From Sinorhizobium alkalisoli (GTDB taxonomy: Bacteria; Pseudomonadota; Alphaproteobacteria; Rhizobiales; Rhizobiaceae): a stretch of DNA of 64,000 nucleotides. The notes below the pieces were generated by a model, which saw only the letters and a list, made by a program, of their open reading frames with translations, searched no databases and had not been told where the DNA came from. Made by a program: the position numbers and the translations under genes. The stretch lies in the NCBI RefSeq assembly GCF_008932245.1, contig NZ_CP034909.1, positions 2,294,001-2,358,000 on the forward strand. Direction: 5' to 3'. Numbering within the stretch: position 1 is the first letter of the stretch; each line of letters starts with the position of its first letter. Below, piece by piece: positions 38,679 through 48,782 of the stretch.

Positions 38679-39635
38679 TCAGTTCAGCGAAAGCCGCTTC
38701 ATCTTGCGATACAGCGTAGCGCGGCTGATACCGAGGAGATCGGCGGCCATCGAGACGTTGCCGTTGGTGCGCGACAGCACGCGGCGAAGAGCCGCCCGCT
38801 CGGCATCCGGCAACTCGCCGCCATCGCGCGGAGCCCCCTCATCGAGAAGGTCGGACGCGGGAACGCCAGCGGCGATGCGCCTGTCGTCGAGCCCCAAGCA
38901 TTGCCGGGCCGCCCGCGTCGCGCCGAGCACGAGGTCGTCGCGATCGACTGCAAGCAGCGCCGGTCCGGCGCGGTCCACCGGCACGAGCACGATGCGTGCC
39001 CCGGCGAAGGCGCGCCGGAAGAGGTTCGCCTCGACCCGCGCGGCGGCGTCGCGCACAGCCTGGGAAAGGATCGAAAGCGTCCCCTCGGAAGCGTCGTCAC
39101 GGCAGGTGGAAATATCGAGCGCTGCAGCCAGGCGCCCGGCCTCGTCACGGATCGGCGCCGTCGCGCAACTGAGCCCGATATTGCTGCTCAGGAAATGCTG
39201 GTCGCGATGAATGACGACGGAGCGTTCGTCCGCGATCGCCGTACCGATTCCGTTCGTACCGACGCTCGCCTCGCTCCAAACCGTTCCGGACCAGAGGCCG
39301 ACCCCGCGAAAATCGGCGTCGTCCCCGACCGCACCACGCCGCTCGAGCGCTATCCCTTTTGTGTCCGTAAGCAGAAGGCAGCACCCCGCCTTGCCGATGA
39401 ACGTGAACAACCGATCAAGCTCACCGGCCGCTTCCACAATCAAAACGCCGGAGCGTTCGCGCGCCTCGAGAAACTCGCTCTCCGTGAGGCGCCACGGCTT
39501 CCGTACCTCCTCGGGTGCCAGCCCATGAAGGGTCATGCAGCGCCGCCACGAGGCGGCAACCGGCGACCTCGCGGCAGCCGAAGACTGGTGTGCGATCCTG
39601 TAGACCTGTTCCGAATGATCCGTGGCTGCAGGCAT
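38679..39635 (-). CDS. GAF-domain / Fis-type transcriptional regulator (AcoR-like)
   Basis: A 318-residue regulator: an N-terminal region with SWRRCMTLHGLAPE, a GAF domain (about residues 70-190; EASVGTNGIGTAIADERSVVIHRDQHFL) and a C-terminal Fis helix-turn-helix (NVSMAADLLGISRATLYRKMKRL). It resembles AcoR but has no AAA+ domain, so it cannot be a sigma-54 activator. Regulators of this type sit beside acetaldehyde-type dehydrogenase/DUF779 operons; here that operon is at 19256-21244, beyond the transposon. Confidence 0.9.
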   Translation of the reverse strand: MPAATDHSEQVYRIAHQSSAAARSPVAASWRRCMTLHGLAPEEVRKPWRLTESEFLEARERSGVLIVEAAGELDRLFTFIGKAGCCLLLTDTKGIALERRGAVGDDADFRGVGLWSGTVWSEASVGTNGIGTAIADERSVVIHRDQHFLSSNIGLSCATAPIRDEAGRLAAALDISTCRDDASEGTLSILSQAVRDAAARVEANLFRRAFAGARIVLVPVDRAGPALLAVDRDDLVLGATRAARQCLGLDDRRIAAGVPASDLLDEGAPRDGGELPDAERAALRRVLSRTNGNVSMAADLLGISRATLYRKMKRLSLN

Positions 39636-39845
39636 TCGCTCCCTCCCTGAAAGCGTCCGCGAAGGCAGATTGCCCCGACCTCCCGGGTTCGGCGCTGCTG
39701 CATTCTACCGGCACTATAGCCGGCGATCGCGGGCAAGGTCCAGCCGGACGATAGTCGCGCAGCGAAGGCTGCCGGCATCGATATACCGGACGATATGCTA
39801 CTGCATCGGTACCTCGAGTCGCCCGCAAGTTCAGGCTTTTCGTCC

Positions 39846-41018
39846 ATGCTTCGTGATTTTTCCGTTCAAACTCTCTTCATGGGCGTGCTGACCGCCTTCG
39901 TCGGCTTCGCCAGCTCCTTCGCCGTTGTGCTTCACGGTCTCACCGGTGTCAGCGCGAGCGAGGTTCAAGCCGCCTCAGGGCTGATGGCGCTTTCGATCTC
40001 GATGGGCGCCTGCGCTATTGTCCTCAGCCTCGCGACGCGGCTTCCCGTAAGCATTGCCTGGCCCGGCGCGGCCTTGCTGGCGGGCTCGGGTGCCGTGGAA
40101 GGCGGTTTCAGTGCCGCGGTCGGCGCCTTCCTCCTCTGCGGGCTGCTGATCGTCGCCGCCGGACTTTGGAAACCGCTCGCCCGGATGGTCTCCTCCATCC
40201 CGTCGGCGCTTGCCAATGCGATGCTTGCCGGCGTGCTCATCGGCCTCTGCTTCGCGCCGGTAAAGGCGATCGCCTTCAATCCGCTTTTCGGTCTGCCGAT
40301 CGTCCTCGCCTGGGCGGTCGTCGGCCGCGTCAACAGGCTCTATGCCGTGCCGGCAGCGCTGCTTGCCTTCGTCCTCGTGATCGCCCTCGGCATCGACATG
40401 CCGGACGATGCGCTCGGCGAGCTCTCCTCGGCGCTGGTTCCGAGATTGGAGCTCATCCCGCCCGTCTTCAACACTGCGGCCGCGGTCAGCATCGCGCTGC
40501 CGCTCTTCATCGTGACGATGGCGTCGCAAAACATTCCCGGCATCGCCGTGCTGAAGGTCAACCACTTCCAACCGAACCCCGGGCCCCTGTTTGCAACGAC
40601 GGGGCTCTTTTCGCTGCTGAGCGCACCCTTCGGCGGTCATGCGGTCAATCTGGCGGCGATCACCGCGGCCATGTGCGCCGGTACCGATGCCCATCCCGAC
40701 TGCGGCCGCCGCTACTGGTCGGCGATCAATGCCGGGATCACCTATATCGCCTTCGGGCTCCTCGCCGGTGTCGTCACCGCCTTTGTCGGCCTCGCTCCGC
40801 CAGTGCTGATCGAAGCCGTTGCCGGGCTTGCTCTGATCGGCGCCTTTTCGAGCTCCGCCATGGCTGCATTCACGGACGACACCCGCGAGGCTGCCGCCAT
40901 CACCTTCCTGGTCACGGCATCCGGCGTCAGTTTCGCCGGCGTCTCCGGCGCCTTCTGGGGCCTGATTGCCGGCGGTCTCATGCTGGCGCTCGCCCGTTTC
41001 GCCCGGCGCAAGGCATAG
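39846..41018 (+). CDS. Benzoate/H+ symporter-family (BenE) transporter
   Basis: A 390-residue polytopic membrane protein with about 12 helices, of the BenE family (GFASSFAVVLHGLTGVSASEVQAA, SIAWPGAALLAGSG, ASQNIPGIAVLKVN, LSAPFGGHAVNLAAITAAMC, GAFSSSAMAAF). BenE imports benzoate or related acids with protons. The ATG at 39846 (MLRDFSVQTLFMG) fits the family start; the frame is open from 39795. It is divergent from the GAF/Fis regulator. The substrate is unproven. Confidence 0.88.
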   Translation: MLRDFSVQTLFMGVLTAFVGFASSFAVVLHGLTGVSASEVQAASGLMALSISMGACAIVLSLATRLPVSIAWPGAALLAGSGAVEGGFSAAVGAFLLCGLLIVAAGLWKPLARMVSSIPSALANAMLAGVLIGLCFAPVKAIAFNPLFGLPIVLAWAVVGRVNRLYAVPAALLAFVLVIALGIDMPDDALGELSSALVPRLELIPPVFNTAAAVSIALPLFIVTMASQNIPGIAVLKVNHFQPNPGPLFATTGLFSLLSAPFGGHAVNLAAITAAMCAGTDAHPDCGRRYWSAINAGITYIAFGLLAGVVTAFVGLAPPVLIEAVAGLALIGAFSSSAMAAFTDDTREAAAITFLVTASGVSFAGVSGAFWGLIAGGLMLALARFARRKA

Positions 41019-41185
41019 GAACCGTGCCGCCTTGCATTTCGTGCCGTTCTCCGCTATGGACCGCGCGTCCGCGCAGACACCCTTGGAGGCAACGCGGATG
41101 AGGCCGCCCTGCGGCTTCAGGTTTTTCCGCCCCCGGCTTTGGCCCTTGACGGACGAACTCTCCAAATAACCAGAAAGGTCTAACC

Positions 41186-41794
41186 ATGAGCCAGAGTTAC
41201 GAGCTCAAGGCCGAGACGCGCGAACGGGTTGGTAAGGGGTCCTCCCGCGAACTTCGCCGCAACGGTCTTATCCCGGCTGTCATCTACGGTGACAAGCAGC
41301 CCCCGCTTTCGATCGCGCTGTCCACCAAGGACGTGACGATGAAGATCCACGCCGGCGGTTTCATGACCACCGTTGCGACGATCGACGTCAACGGCGAGAA
41401 GATCCGCGTGCTGCCGAAGGACTATCAGCTGGATCCGGTCCGCGACTTCACCATGCACGTCGACTTCCTGCGCGTCTCGAAGGACAGCCAGGTTTCCGTC
41501 CAGGTTCCGGTTCACTTCGAAAATGAAGAGAAGTCCCCGGGCCTCAAAAGGGGTGGCGCTCTCAACATCGTTCGCCACGACGTCGAACTGAACGTTTCCG
41601 CTGACGCCATTCCGGAATTCCTGACCGTCGATCTCACCGGTCTCAACATCGGCGACACCGTCCACATCTCGGACGTCAAGCTCCCGGCTGGCGCGACTCC
41701 GGTCATCGGCGATCGCGACTTCACCATCGCGACGATCACCGGCCGTGTACAGGAAGCCGAAGAGACGGAAGCGGAAGGCGAAGCAGAGGCTTGA
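41186..41794 (+). CDS. rplY: 50S ribosomal protein L25/Ctc
   Basis: A 202-residue L25 with the two-domain CTC layout: the 5S rRNA-binding L25 domain (residues about 5-95) and a C-terminal beta domain (100-185) with an acidic tail. Motifs are [29 protein letters not shown] and [15 protein letters not shown]. It binds 5S rRNA in the large subunit. A terminator follows at 41837. Confidence 0.96.
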   Translation: MSQSYELKAETRERVGKGSSRELRRNGLIPAVIYGDKQPPLSIALSTKDVTMKIHAGGFMTTVATIDVNGEKIRVLPKDYQLDPVRDFTMHVDFLRVSKDSQVSVQVPVHFENEEKSPGLKRGGALNIVRHDVELNVSADAIPEFLTVDLTGLNIGDTVHISDVKLPAGATPVIGDRDFTIATITGRVQEAEETEAEGEAEA

Positions 41795-41836
41795 TTTCGG
41801 GCTTCTGAGCTGCCGCCCACTTTCGTACTGGATCCA

Positions 41837-41875
41837 GAGACCCGCCCCATTTCCCATGGGGCGGGTCTCATTTCC
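41837..41875 (+). terminator. Terminator after rplY
   Basis: A perfect 14-bp stem, GAGACCCGCCCCAT at 41837-41850 with ATGGGGCGGGTCTC at 41856-41869, then ATTTCC. Confidence 0.85.
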
Positions 41876-41965
41876 AACCACAGACAACGCTTGCGCGTTG
41901 CCTTTCCAAGACGATTTCAGCAACATTTAAGGATTTGATGGTGTGCTGCGCGTGGAGAGCGCAGC

Positions 41966-44392
41966 GTGGCAGTCCAAGAGAATCCGAATGCAGAAATCAA
42001 GACCATCCACCGGCGGGACCATCTCATGATGCACTCGGTGGAACACCGTTTTGTCGCAATCGTCTGCAGCGCGATGCTCATTTTCGTTGTACCCCTGTTG
42101 ATGCTCTTCCTGAGCATGTCCGGCGACCGCGTCGCACGGGAGCGCCTGCACAACATCGAATTGCTGATGGAGGCCAGCGGCGAGGCGCTCGGCAAGCCTA
42201 TCTGGGACTTCGATCAGGACGGCATCGAGCGGATTGCGCGATCGCTGATGAACGCGCGCGACATCCGCGCCGTCGTTATTCGCGATACCGCGGGCAAGGT
42301 CCTCACGCGGCTGCCCGGGGCGCAGCCCGATGCGCCCGCCGCCTATACTCTGAGCACCTCGATCAGCTACGACGCTGTGAACGGCACCCGAACCGTCGGC
42401 ACGCTTGAAACCCTCGTTCCCGCATCCGGCATGCTGTCCCGGTTCAGCAAGGACGAATGGGCGGTTCTCGGCATCCTGCTCGTCGCCGTAGCCATCGTCT
42501 TCACGGCAGCTTTGATCGGCAACCGCCTGACCGTGGTCCGGCCGCTGATGCGGCTGACGGCGGCGATCGAGGCGACGCGGCGCCTCGGCTCGCGCCATCG
42601 GGTCGACTGGACGTCGCACGACGAAATGGGCGCGCTCGCCGCGAATTTCAACGCGATGCAGGACCGGCTCGCGCGCGAGGAAACGGAGCTGAAGACCGCG
42701 CATGCCCGGGCGACGGAGACCTATAATCAGACGCCAGCAATGCTCTTCTCGCTCGACGCAGAAGGACGCTTGACGGCGGTCAGCGACTACTGGCTTCTGG
42801 CAACCGGCTACAGCCGTGATGCCGTGATCGGTCGGACTTTTACTGACTTCATCGACGCGCATTGGCGGGAAGCCTACCGTCTGCGTTTGCGGGCCGGCAC
42901 AGCGGACAGTCCCGCCAACAGCGAGGTCACGCTGCCCTTCCGCAAGGCGGACGGCGAGTTCATGACCGTTCTGATCCTGGAGACAGAAACGAAGGGCGGC
43001 GAGACTTCGCTCTCGGTAATGACCGACGTGACGGCACTGAAACAGGCTGAAAGCCGCAACCACTTGCAGGCGATCACCGACCACCTGACGGGCCTCCTCA
43101 ACCGCCAGGGCTTTGAGAGCGCGCTGGATGCCGCGTTTCTGAGCGCGGATCAATGCGGCATGCAACTCGCCTGCCTCTTCATCGACCTCGATCGCTTCAA
43201 ATGGATCAACGACAATTTCGGCCACGCCGCCGGCGATGCGGTGCTGCGCCTCACGGTGGAGCGGATCGGCACGGCGCTCGGTCCGGACGACGTGCTGGCG
43301 AGGCTCGGCGGCGACGAATTCGCCATTCTCGTACAGTCGACGGACGTCATCGCGCTTGCCGGGGAGATCGGCGAGCGGATCTCAGCCGCGCTGCGTGCGC
43401 CCATGCCGATCGCCGGCAACGACCTGTCCGTCAGTGCCAGCATCGGCATTTCGGCCTATCCGCTCCATGCAGAAAGCGCCGCCGACCTGCTGCTGAAGGC
43501 CGACATGGCAATGTATGCACGCAAGCGCGACGGCAAAAACGGGCTGAGGATCTTCGATGCCGGCATGCTCGACGCCGCACGCGAGCGCCACGAGATCGAG
43601 CAATTCATCGAGGCGGGCCTCAAGGAAGACTGGTTCGAGGCCTGGCTGCAGCCGATCGTCAGCCTCCACGACGGCCAGATCGTCGGCTTCGAGGCGCTGA
43701 TGCGGCTCGACCACCCGCAAAAGGGCCTGCTGCCGCCGGCCAAGATCATCAACATTGCCGAAGAAACGGGCACCATCAGCCGCATCGGTGATCGCGTGCT
43801 GGAAAAGGCGATCCGCCATCTGGCGACGATTTCCAGTCTCGATGGAACCCAGGAAACCTACCTTGCCGTCAACTTCTCGCCGCTGCAGTTCGAACTCACT
43901 TTGCCTCATAAGCTCGCGGCACTTCTGCTCAAGCATCACATTTCGCCGCACCGCATCGTCGTCGAGATCACCGAAGCGGTGCTGATGCTCGACAATCCCG
44001 AAGTCCACGCAGTCCTGAAGCAGCTCCAGGAATTCGGTTGCCGTATCGCGCTCGACGACTTCGGCACCGGCTATTCCTCGCTCAGCTACCTCAACCGCTT
44101 CCCCGTCGACATCGTGAAGGTCGACCAGTCCTTCACGCGATCGCTCAGTTCCAGTTCCGCGGACGTCAGGCGCAAGAGCCGCATGCTCATCAAAGGCATT
44201 CGCACCATCTCACATCAGATGGGATGCACGGTCGTGGCCGAGGGCATCGAAACAAAGGAGCAGTGGCAACTCTTGCGCAAGCTCGGTGTGGATTATGGCC
44301 AAGGCTATCTCTTCAGCCGGCCCATGCCGATTAGCGGCATGCTGACGATGCTGGAGAACGAATCCGAGGCGAAGACGAGCTCAACCGGCTAG
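41966..44392 (+). CDS. Membrane GGDEF-EAL cyclic-di-GMP protein
   Basis: An 808-residue protein with two transmembrane helices (residues about 28-52 and 170-192) flanking a periplasmic domain, then a HAMP, a PAS domain (about 255-360), GGDEF (365-530; motif LGGDEF) and EAL (540-795; GFEALMR, DDFGTGYSSL). Both catalytic motifs are intact; the inhibitory RxxD site before GGDEF is absent (GPDD), so it may make or degrade c-di-GMP. A GTG start at 41966 follows GGAGAG. Confidence 0.93.
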   Translation: MAVQENPNAEIKTIHRRDHLMMHSVEHRFVAIVCSAMLIFVVPLLMLFLSMSGDRVARERLHNIELLMEASGEALGKPIWDFDQDGIERIARSLMNARDIRAVVIRDTAGKVLTRLPGAQPDAPAAYTLSTSISYDAVNGTRTVGTLETLVPASGMLSRFSKDEWAVLGILLVAVAIVFTAALIGNRLTVVRPLMRLTAAIEATRRLGSRHRVDWTSHDEMGALAANFNAMQDRLAREETELKTAHARATETYNQTPAMLFSLDAEGRLTAVSDYWLLATGYSRDAVIGRTFTDFIDAHWREAYRLRLRAGTADSPANSEVTLPFRKADGEFMTVLILETETKGGETSLSVMTDVTALKQAESRNHLQAITDHLTGLLNRQGFESALDAAFLSADQCGMQLACLFIDLDRFKWINDNFGHAAGDAVLRLTVERIGTALGPDDVLARLGGDEFAILVQSTDVIALAGEIGERISAALRAPMPIAGNDLSVSASIGISAYPLHAESAADLLLKADMAMYARKRDGKNGLRIFDAGMLDAARERHEIEQFIEAGLKEDWFEAWLQPIVSLHDGQIVGFEALMRLDHPQKGLLPPAKIINIAEETGTISRIGDRVLEKAIRHLATISSLDGTQETYLAVNFSPLQFELTLPHKLAALLLKHHISPHRIVVEITEAVLMLDNPEVHAVLKQLQEFGCRIALDDFGTGYSSLSYLNRFPVDIVKVDQSFTRSLSSSSADVRRKSRMLIKGIRTISHQMGCTVVAEGIETKEQWQLLRKLGVDYGQGYLFSRPMPISGMLTMLENESEAKTSSTG

Positions 44393-44444
44393 GCTGAAGC
44401 CGGATCCTGTCCGAGCCTGGGGACGGACGAAAGGAAAATACGGC

Positions 44445-45179
44445 GTGAAGAAACTGATCCTGGCAATCCTGCTCAACCTGGCCGCCACAGCCCACGCCGA
44501 AACGATCCATTTCCTCACCGAAGAGTACCGACCTTATAACTACCTGAGCGATAACGGTCCGGGCGGCGCCTCCGTCGACCAGGTCGCCCTGATCATGAAG
44601 GCCTTGGATCTTCCATACGACATCGAGGTCCTGCCTTGGGCGCGAGCCTTTGCGCTTGCCGAGAGGCAGCCTTTCCACTGCGTCTTCACGACCGGTCACG
44701 ACGCCGAGCGGGACAGGATTTTCAAATGGATCGAACCGCTTCTGGTCGACCACATGGTCATGGTCCGCCGCAAGGACGCCACCGCGGCGCCGAAATCACT
44801 GGAGGAGGCAAAGCATTTCGTCATCGGCACGCAACGCGGGGACTTCTCCGCCGGCTATCTGAAGGAGCACGGATTTCAGCGGATCGATTTTGCCGCCACA
44901 CTCGATTCCACGCTCAAGAAACTCCTCGCCGGCCGCGTCGATCTGATGATGACCTCGGAAAAGACCTTCGAGACGATGCGGGCCGGCGGCACGCCGGTCG
45001 AAGCGGCGCTTAGGTTGGACGGCAAGCAATACGGCATTGCCTGTCACAAGGACATGCCGGAGGAGATCGTCTCGCGCATGCAGGTCGAACTGCACCGGCT
45101 GATCGCCAACGGCACGCAGGACCGGATCTTCGAAGCTTACGGCCTGCGCCCGAACGGCATCCGGCAGGCGACGAAATAG
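44445..45179 (+). CDS. Periplasmic solute-binding protein
   Basis: A 244-residue protein with a signal peptide (to about residue 18, ATAHA) and an extracellular solute-binding domain of family 3 (FLTEEYRPYNYLSDNGPGGASVDQV, VLPWARAFALAERQP, FVIGTQRGDFSAGYLKEHG, GRVDLMMTSE). Such domains also occur as free receptors for signalling. It follows the GGDEF-EAL gene by 52 bp, and may feed ligand information to its periplasmic domain; this is inference. The start is GTG after GGAAAA. Confidence 0.85.
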   Translation: MKKLILAILLNLAATAHAETIHFLTEEYRPYNYLSDNGPGGASVDQVALIMKALDLPYDIEVLPWARAFALAERQPFHCVFTTGHDAERDRIFKWIEPLLVDHMVMVRRKDATAAPKSLEEAKHFVIGTQRGDFSAGYLKEHGFQRIDFAATLDSTLKKLLAGRVDLMMTSEKTFETMRAGGTPVEAALRLDGKQYGIACHKDMPEEIVSRMQVELHRLIANGTQDRIFEAYGLRPNGIRQATK

Positions 45180-45299
45180 CATTGACTTGCCCGGACAGCG
45201 GTGGTTTTGGGTGGGCGAGCGGGAATGCTGAGTTGTCCGTCAGCCGCCGAGGCATTCGACGCCGTCCGACCCGCTTCGAAGCACTGGGAGTTTGGCCGT

Positions 45300-46019
45300 A
45301 TGCTGATTATAGCGGGACTTGGCAATCCGGGCCCCAAATATGCGGGCAACCGTCACAATGTCGGCTTCATGGCGGTCGACGCCATCCAGGGGCGGCAGGG
45401 CTTTTCCTCCTGGTCGAAGAAGTTCAAGGCGGAGATCGCCGAAGGCGAGGTCGCAGGCGAACGCGTGCTGCTGATGAAACCGCAGACATTCATGAATCTT
45501 TCCGGCGAGGCCGTGGGCGAGGCCATGCGGTTCTACAAGCTCGCGCCGAAGGACATCGTCGTGATTTACGACGAGCTCGATCTGCCGGCCGGCAAGGCGC
45601 GTATCAAGACGGGCGGCGGGCATGGCGGACACAACGGCATCAAGTCGATCGACGCTCATTGCGGGAAGGAATATCGCCGACTTCGCCTCGGCATAGGCCA
45701 TCCGGGCGTGAAGGATCTCGTGCACGCGCATGTGCTCGGCGATTTCGCCAAGCCCGATCAGGCCTGGCTTTCGACCCTCCTCGACGCGATCGCCGACAAC
45801 GCCGACATGCTGGTGAGGGGCGAGGACTCGCAGCTTCTGAACAAGATCGCGCTTGCGCTGGGCGGAAAGCCGGAGACGGAAAAGCCCGAGACCACGAAGA
45901 AGCAGACGGCTCGCTCCCATATCCACCAGGCGCGCAATGCGGCCCAACCGAAGAAGCTCCCGGCAACCGGCCCGATGGCCGAGATTTTGAAGAAGATGTT
46001 CGGCGCCAAGGAGGATTGA
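45300..46019 (+). CDS. pth: Peptidyl-tRNA hydrolase
   Basis: A 239-residue Pth. [18 protein letters not shown] carries Asn9 and catalytic His19; [10 protein letters not shown] and [12 protein letters not shown] follow. The C-terminus has a basic extension of about 45 residues beyond the E. coli enzyme, which is usual in rhizobia. It recycles peptidyl-tRNA dropped during translation. The ATG at 45300 fits the family start. Confidence 0.96.
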   Translation: MLIIAGLGNPGPKYAGNRHNVGFMAVDAIQGRQGFSSWSKKFKAEIAEGEVAGERVLLMKPQTFMNLSGEAVGEAMRFYKLAPKDIVVIYDELDLPAGKARIKTGGGHGGHNGIKSIDAHCGKEYRRLRLGIGHPGVKDLVHAHVLGDFAKPDQAWLSTLLDAIADNADMLVRGEDSQLLNKIALALGGKPETEKPETTKKQTARSHIHQARNAAQPKKLPATGPMAEILKKMFGAKED

Positions 46020-46074
46020 CGGGCCTGGCGTCCTCCCGTGACGGGCACAGGAATGAACGGGGCCGCACCATCCA

Positions 46075-46118
46075 CTACAGCGCCGCGCGTCTTTTCAGTC
46101 GCGCAAGGGTCGCTGTAG
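46075..46118. repeat. RIME-like palindrome
   Basis: CTACAGCG at 46075-46082 and CGCTGTAG at 46111-46118 enclose a GC-rich hairpin (GCGCGTC...). It is the first half of the rhizobial mosaic element seen more completely at 49938-50040, placed between pth and clpS. Confidence 0.6.
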
Positions 46119-46156
46119 GTCTTCGTATCTGAGCATTGTGCTTTCCCTGCCGAATT

Positions 46157-46468
46157 TCACTCCTCCGGCTCGCTGGTGAACAGGAGCGGGAAACCCGCCT
46201 CCTTGCCGAGGTCGGTCGCCTCCTTCGCCTTCGTTTCGGCGATGTCCCGGGCACAGATCACGACCACGGAGGTACCGAGCTTGTGCGCGGTCATCATCAC
46301 CCGGTAGCCGGTCTCCTCGCTCATGCGGAAAACCGCCTTCAGCACCATCACGACGAATTCGCGCGGCGTGTAGTCGTCATTGACGAGTATGACCTTGTAG
46401 AGCCTCGGCCGCTCGAGCTTCGGCTTCGTCCTGGTTTTGCGTCTTACGACAACATCCTTGTCACTCAT
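46157..46468 (-). CDS. clpS: ATP-dependent Clp protease adaptor ClpS
   Basis: A 103-residue ClpS. The N-terminal extension is polar; the core has RLYKVILVNDDYTPREFVVMVLKAVFRMS and a final TSEPEE. It binds N-degron substrates and delivers them to ClpA. The ATG at 46468 (MSDKD) has GGGTG 5 nt upstream; an ATG seven codons earlier has no such site. The clpA gene is not nearby. Confidence 0.95.
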   Translation of the reverse strand: MSDKDVVVRRKTRTKPKLERPRLYKVILVNDDYTPREFVVMVLKAVFRMSEETGYRVMMTAHKLGTSVVVICARDIAETKAKEATDLGKEAGFPLLFTSEPEE

Positions 46469-46711
46469 CGGAACACCCGTTGATGACATGGGAAGACAGC
46501 GACTTCGCAGTCCCACTATTGCGCGCCGGGCAAGGGCATTCAAGCCGGCAGCGCCGCGCCATTTATCAGATGCGCAAACCTCGCTGCAGCAATCGGCGTC
46601 CATTTGGCGAGATTTGGTCTTAGCTGGCGCCTGCATGCACGAAGGCTTGACCGCTCGGCTCCTTTATCCCATAGCCACGCCCAAGAAATTCGAAAACGAC
46701 AGGTTTCAGCC

Positions 46712-47815
46712 ATGGGCTTCAAATGCGGTATCGTCGGGCTGCCGAATGTCGGCAAGTCGACACTCTTCAATGCGCTCACCAAGACGGCGGCGGCACAGGC
46801 GGCGAATTACCCGTTCTGCACGATCGAGCCGAACACCGGCGAAGTGGCCGTGCCGGACCCGCGCATGCGCAGGCTTGCCGATATCGCCAAGTCGAAGGAG
46901 ATCATCCCAACCCGCATCTCCTTCGTCGACATCGCCGGCCTCGTGCGCGGCGCCTCCAAGGGTGAGGGTCTCGGCAACCAGTTTCTCGCCAATATCCGCG
47001 AAGTCGATGCGATCGTGCATGTGCTGCGCTGCTTCGAGGACGATGACATCACCCATGTCGAGGGCCGCATCCATCCGGTCGAGGACGCCGAGACCATCGA
47101 GACCGAGCTGATGCTCGCCGATCTCGAGAGCCTCGAGCGGCGCACCGAACAGACGCGCAAGCGGGCGACCGGCAAGGACAAGGAGTCGATGGCGCAGCTT
47201 CCGATCATGGAGGCCTCGCTGAAGCTGCTGCAGGAAGGCAAGCCGGTGCGGACGCTGTCGGCGAAGCTTGCCGCCGACGAACTGCGCATCCTGCAGGGCC
47301 TGAACCTTCTCACATCCCATCCGGTCCTCTATGTCTGCAATGTCGCCGAAAGCGACGCCGCCACGGGCAACGAGCACACCCGCGCCGTCGAAGCAATGGC
47401 CAAGGCTCAGGGAGCCGAAACGGTCGTCATCTCGGCTGCGATTGAATCCGAGGTGGCGCAATTGCCCGAGGAGGAAGCCAGGGAATTTCTCTCCGCCCTC
47501 GGTCTCGAAGAGGCCGGCCTGGACCGGCTGATCCGTGCTGGCTACAGGCTGCTCGATCTCATCACCTATTTCACTGTCGGCCCGAAGGAAACGCGCGCCT
47601 GGACGATTCCGCGCGGCACCAAGGCGCCGCAGGCGGCCGGCGTCATCCACTCGGATTTCGAGCGCGGCTTCATCCGCGCCAACACGATCGCCTATGACGA
47701 TTTCATCGCATTCGGCGGCGAAACCGGTGCCAAGGAGGCGGGCAAGGCGCGCGACGAAGGCAAGGAATACGTCGTCCAGGACGGCGACGTCATTCACTTC
47801 CGCTTCAACACCTGA
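46712..47815 (+). CDS. ychF: Redox-regulated ATPase YchF
   Basis: A 367-residue OBG-family P-loop ATPase. The P-loop GLPNVGKST starts at Gly9, a DIAG G3 motif follows, and the G4 position reads NVAES rather than NKxD, which marks the ATP preference of YchF. The C-terminal TGS-like domain ends VVQDGDVIHFRFNT. It is involved in translation quality control. The ATG at 46712 fits the family start. Confidence 0.97.
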   Translation: MGFKCGIVGLPNVGKSTLFNALTKTAAAQAANYPFCTIEPNTGEVAVPDPRMRRLADIAKSKEIIPTRISFVDIAGLVRGASKGEGLGNQFLANIREVDAIVHVLRCFEDDDITHVEGRIHPVEDAETIETELMLADLESLERRTEQTRKRATGKDKESMAQLPIMEASLKLLQEGKPVRTLSAKLAADELRILQGLNLLTSHPVLYVCNVAESDAATGNEHTRAVEAMAKAQGAETVVISAAIESEVAQLPEEEAREFLSALGLEEAGLDRLIRAGYRLLDLITYFTVGPKETRAWTIPRGTKAPQAAGVIHSDFERGFIRANTIAYDDFIAFGGETGAKEAGKARDEGKEYVVQDGDVIHFRFNT

Positions 47816-47821
47816 CATGCG

Positions 47822-48295
47822 ATGAACACCGAGCCAGCGATGCTCTATTTCGAGGATTTCACGCTGGGGCGGCGCTTCGGCTACCGGCCGAAGGCCGTCC
47901 GGCCTGCCGACATCGTCGCCTTTGCCAGCGACTTCGATCCTCAGCCGATGCATCTCGACGAGGAGGCCGGCCGACGCAGCATTCTCGGCGGCCTATCCGC
48001 TTCCGGCTGGCACACGAGTGCCATCGGCATGCGCATGATGATCGATGCCTTTCTCGGGCGTTCCGCCTCGCAAGGCTCACCCGGCATCGATTTCATGGAC
48101 TGGAAAAAGCCGGTTTTGGCCGGCGACGTGCTCTCGGGCTTCAGCCTGGTCATGGAATCGCGCCCATCGACGTCTCGGCCCGGCATCGGGTTCGTGAAGT
48201 TCCGCAACGAGCTCACCAACCAAAGTGGCGAAACGGTTGCGGTCTCGGAAGGCTCGATCATGTTCCGCCGCCGTGACAGAGGCATGCGACCATGA
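47822..48295 (+). CDS. MaoC-like dehydratase (first of a pair)
   Basis: A 157-residue hot-dog-fold protein. FEDFTLGRRFGYRPKAV, FASDFDPQPMHLDEEAG and GLSASGWHTSA form the (R)-hydratase 2 region; Asp and His of DFDPQPMH are the catalytic pair. It probably hydrates a trans-2-enoyl-CoA or a related thioester. The following gene overlaps its stop by 4 nt (ATGA), so the two may form a heteromer. Confidence 0.9.
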   Translation: MNTEPAMLYFEDFTLGRRFGYRPKAVRPADIVAFASDFDPQPMHLDEEAGRRSILGGLSASGWHTSAIGMRMMIDAFLGRSASQGSPGIDFMDWKKPVLAGDVLSGFSLVMESRPSTSRPGIGFVKFRNELTNQSGETVAVSEGSIMFRRRDRGMRP

Positions 48296-48762
48296 TAACG
48301 CTGGAGCAGCTTTACGCCGCCGGCCGCAGGGTGGTAATCGGCAACCTGACGTTTGCGGCAGAAGATGTCGTCCAATTCGCCCGTGACTTCGATCCGCAGC
48401 CGTTCCATCTGGACGAGGAGCAGGCCAGGCATTCGCTTTTCGGCGGCCTCTGCGCCTCCGGCTGGCACACCAGCGCCGGATGGATGAAGTGCTTCGTGCG
48501 GTTCTGGGAGGACGAGGCCCGGCGGCTTGCAGCCGAGGGACTCTGCGCGCCGAGGCTCGGCCCTTCGCCCGGCTTCCGCGATCTCAAATGGCTGAAGCCG
48601 GTCTATGCCGGCGATACGGTGACCTACGCAGTCACCCTGCTCGAGGCTCGTGCCCTTGCATCGCGCCCCGGCTGGAAGATCAACACACTCCTCTGCGAAG
48701 GCGAGAACCAACATGGCGAAGCCGTGATCCGCTTCGAAAGCAAGGTCATCGAATTTACGTGA
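48292..48762 (+). CDS. MaoC-like dehydratase (second of a pair)
   Basis: A 156-residue relative of the previous protein, with FARDFDPQPFHLDEEQA and GLCASGWHTSA. It also retains the catalytic Asp and His. Paralogous pairs with overlapping reading frames are common for this group. Substrate unknown. Confidence 0.9.
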   Translation: MITLEQLYAAGRRVVIGNLTFAAEDVVQFARDFDPQPFHLDEEQARHSLFGGLCASGWHTSAGWMKCFVRFWEDEARRLAAEGLCAPRLGPSPGFRDLKWLKPVYAGDTVTYAVTLLEARALASRPGWKINTLLCEGENQHGEAVIRFESKVIEFT

Positions 48763-48782
48763 GGCGGGTAAGCGCCTTCCGC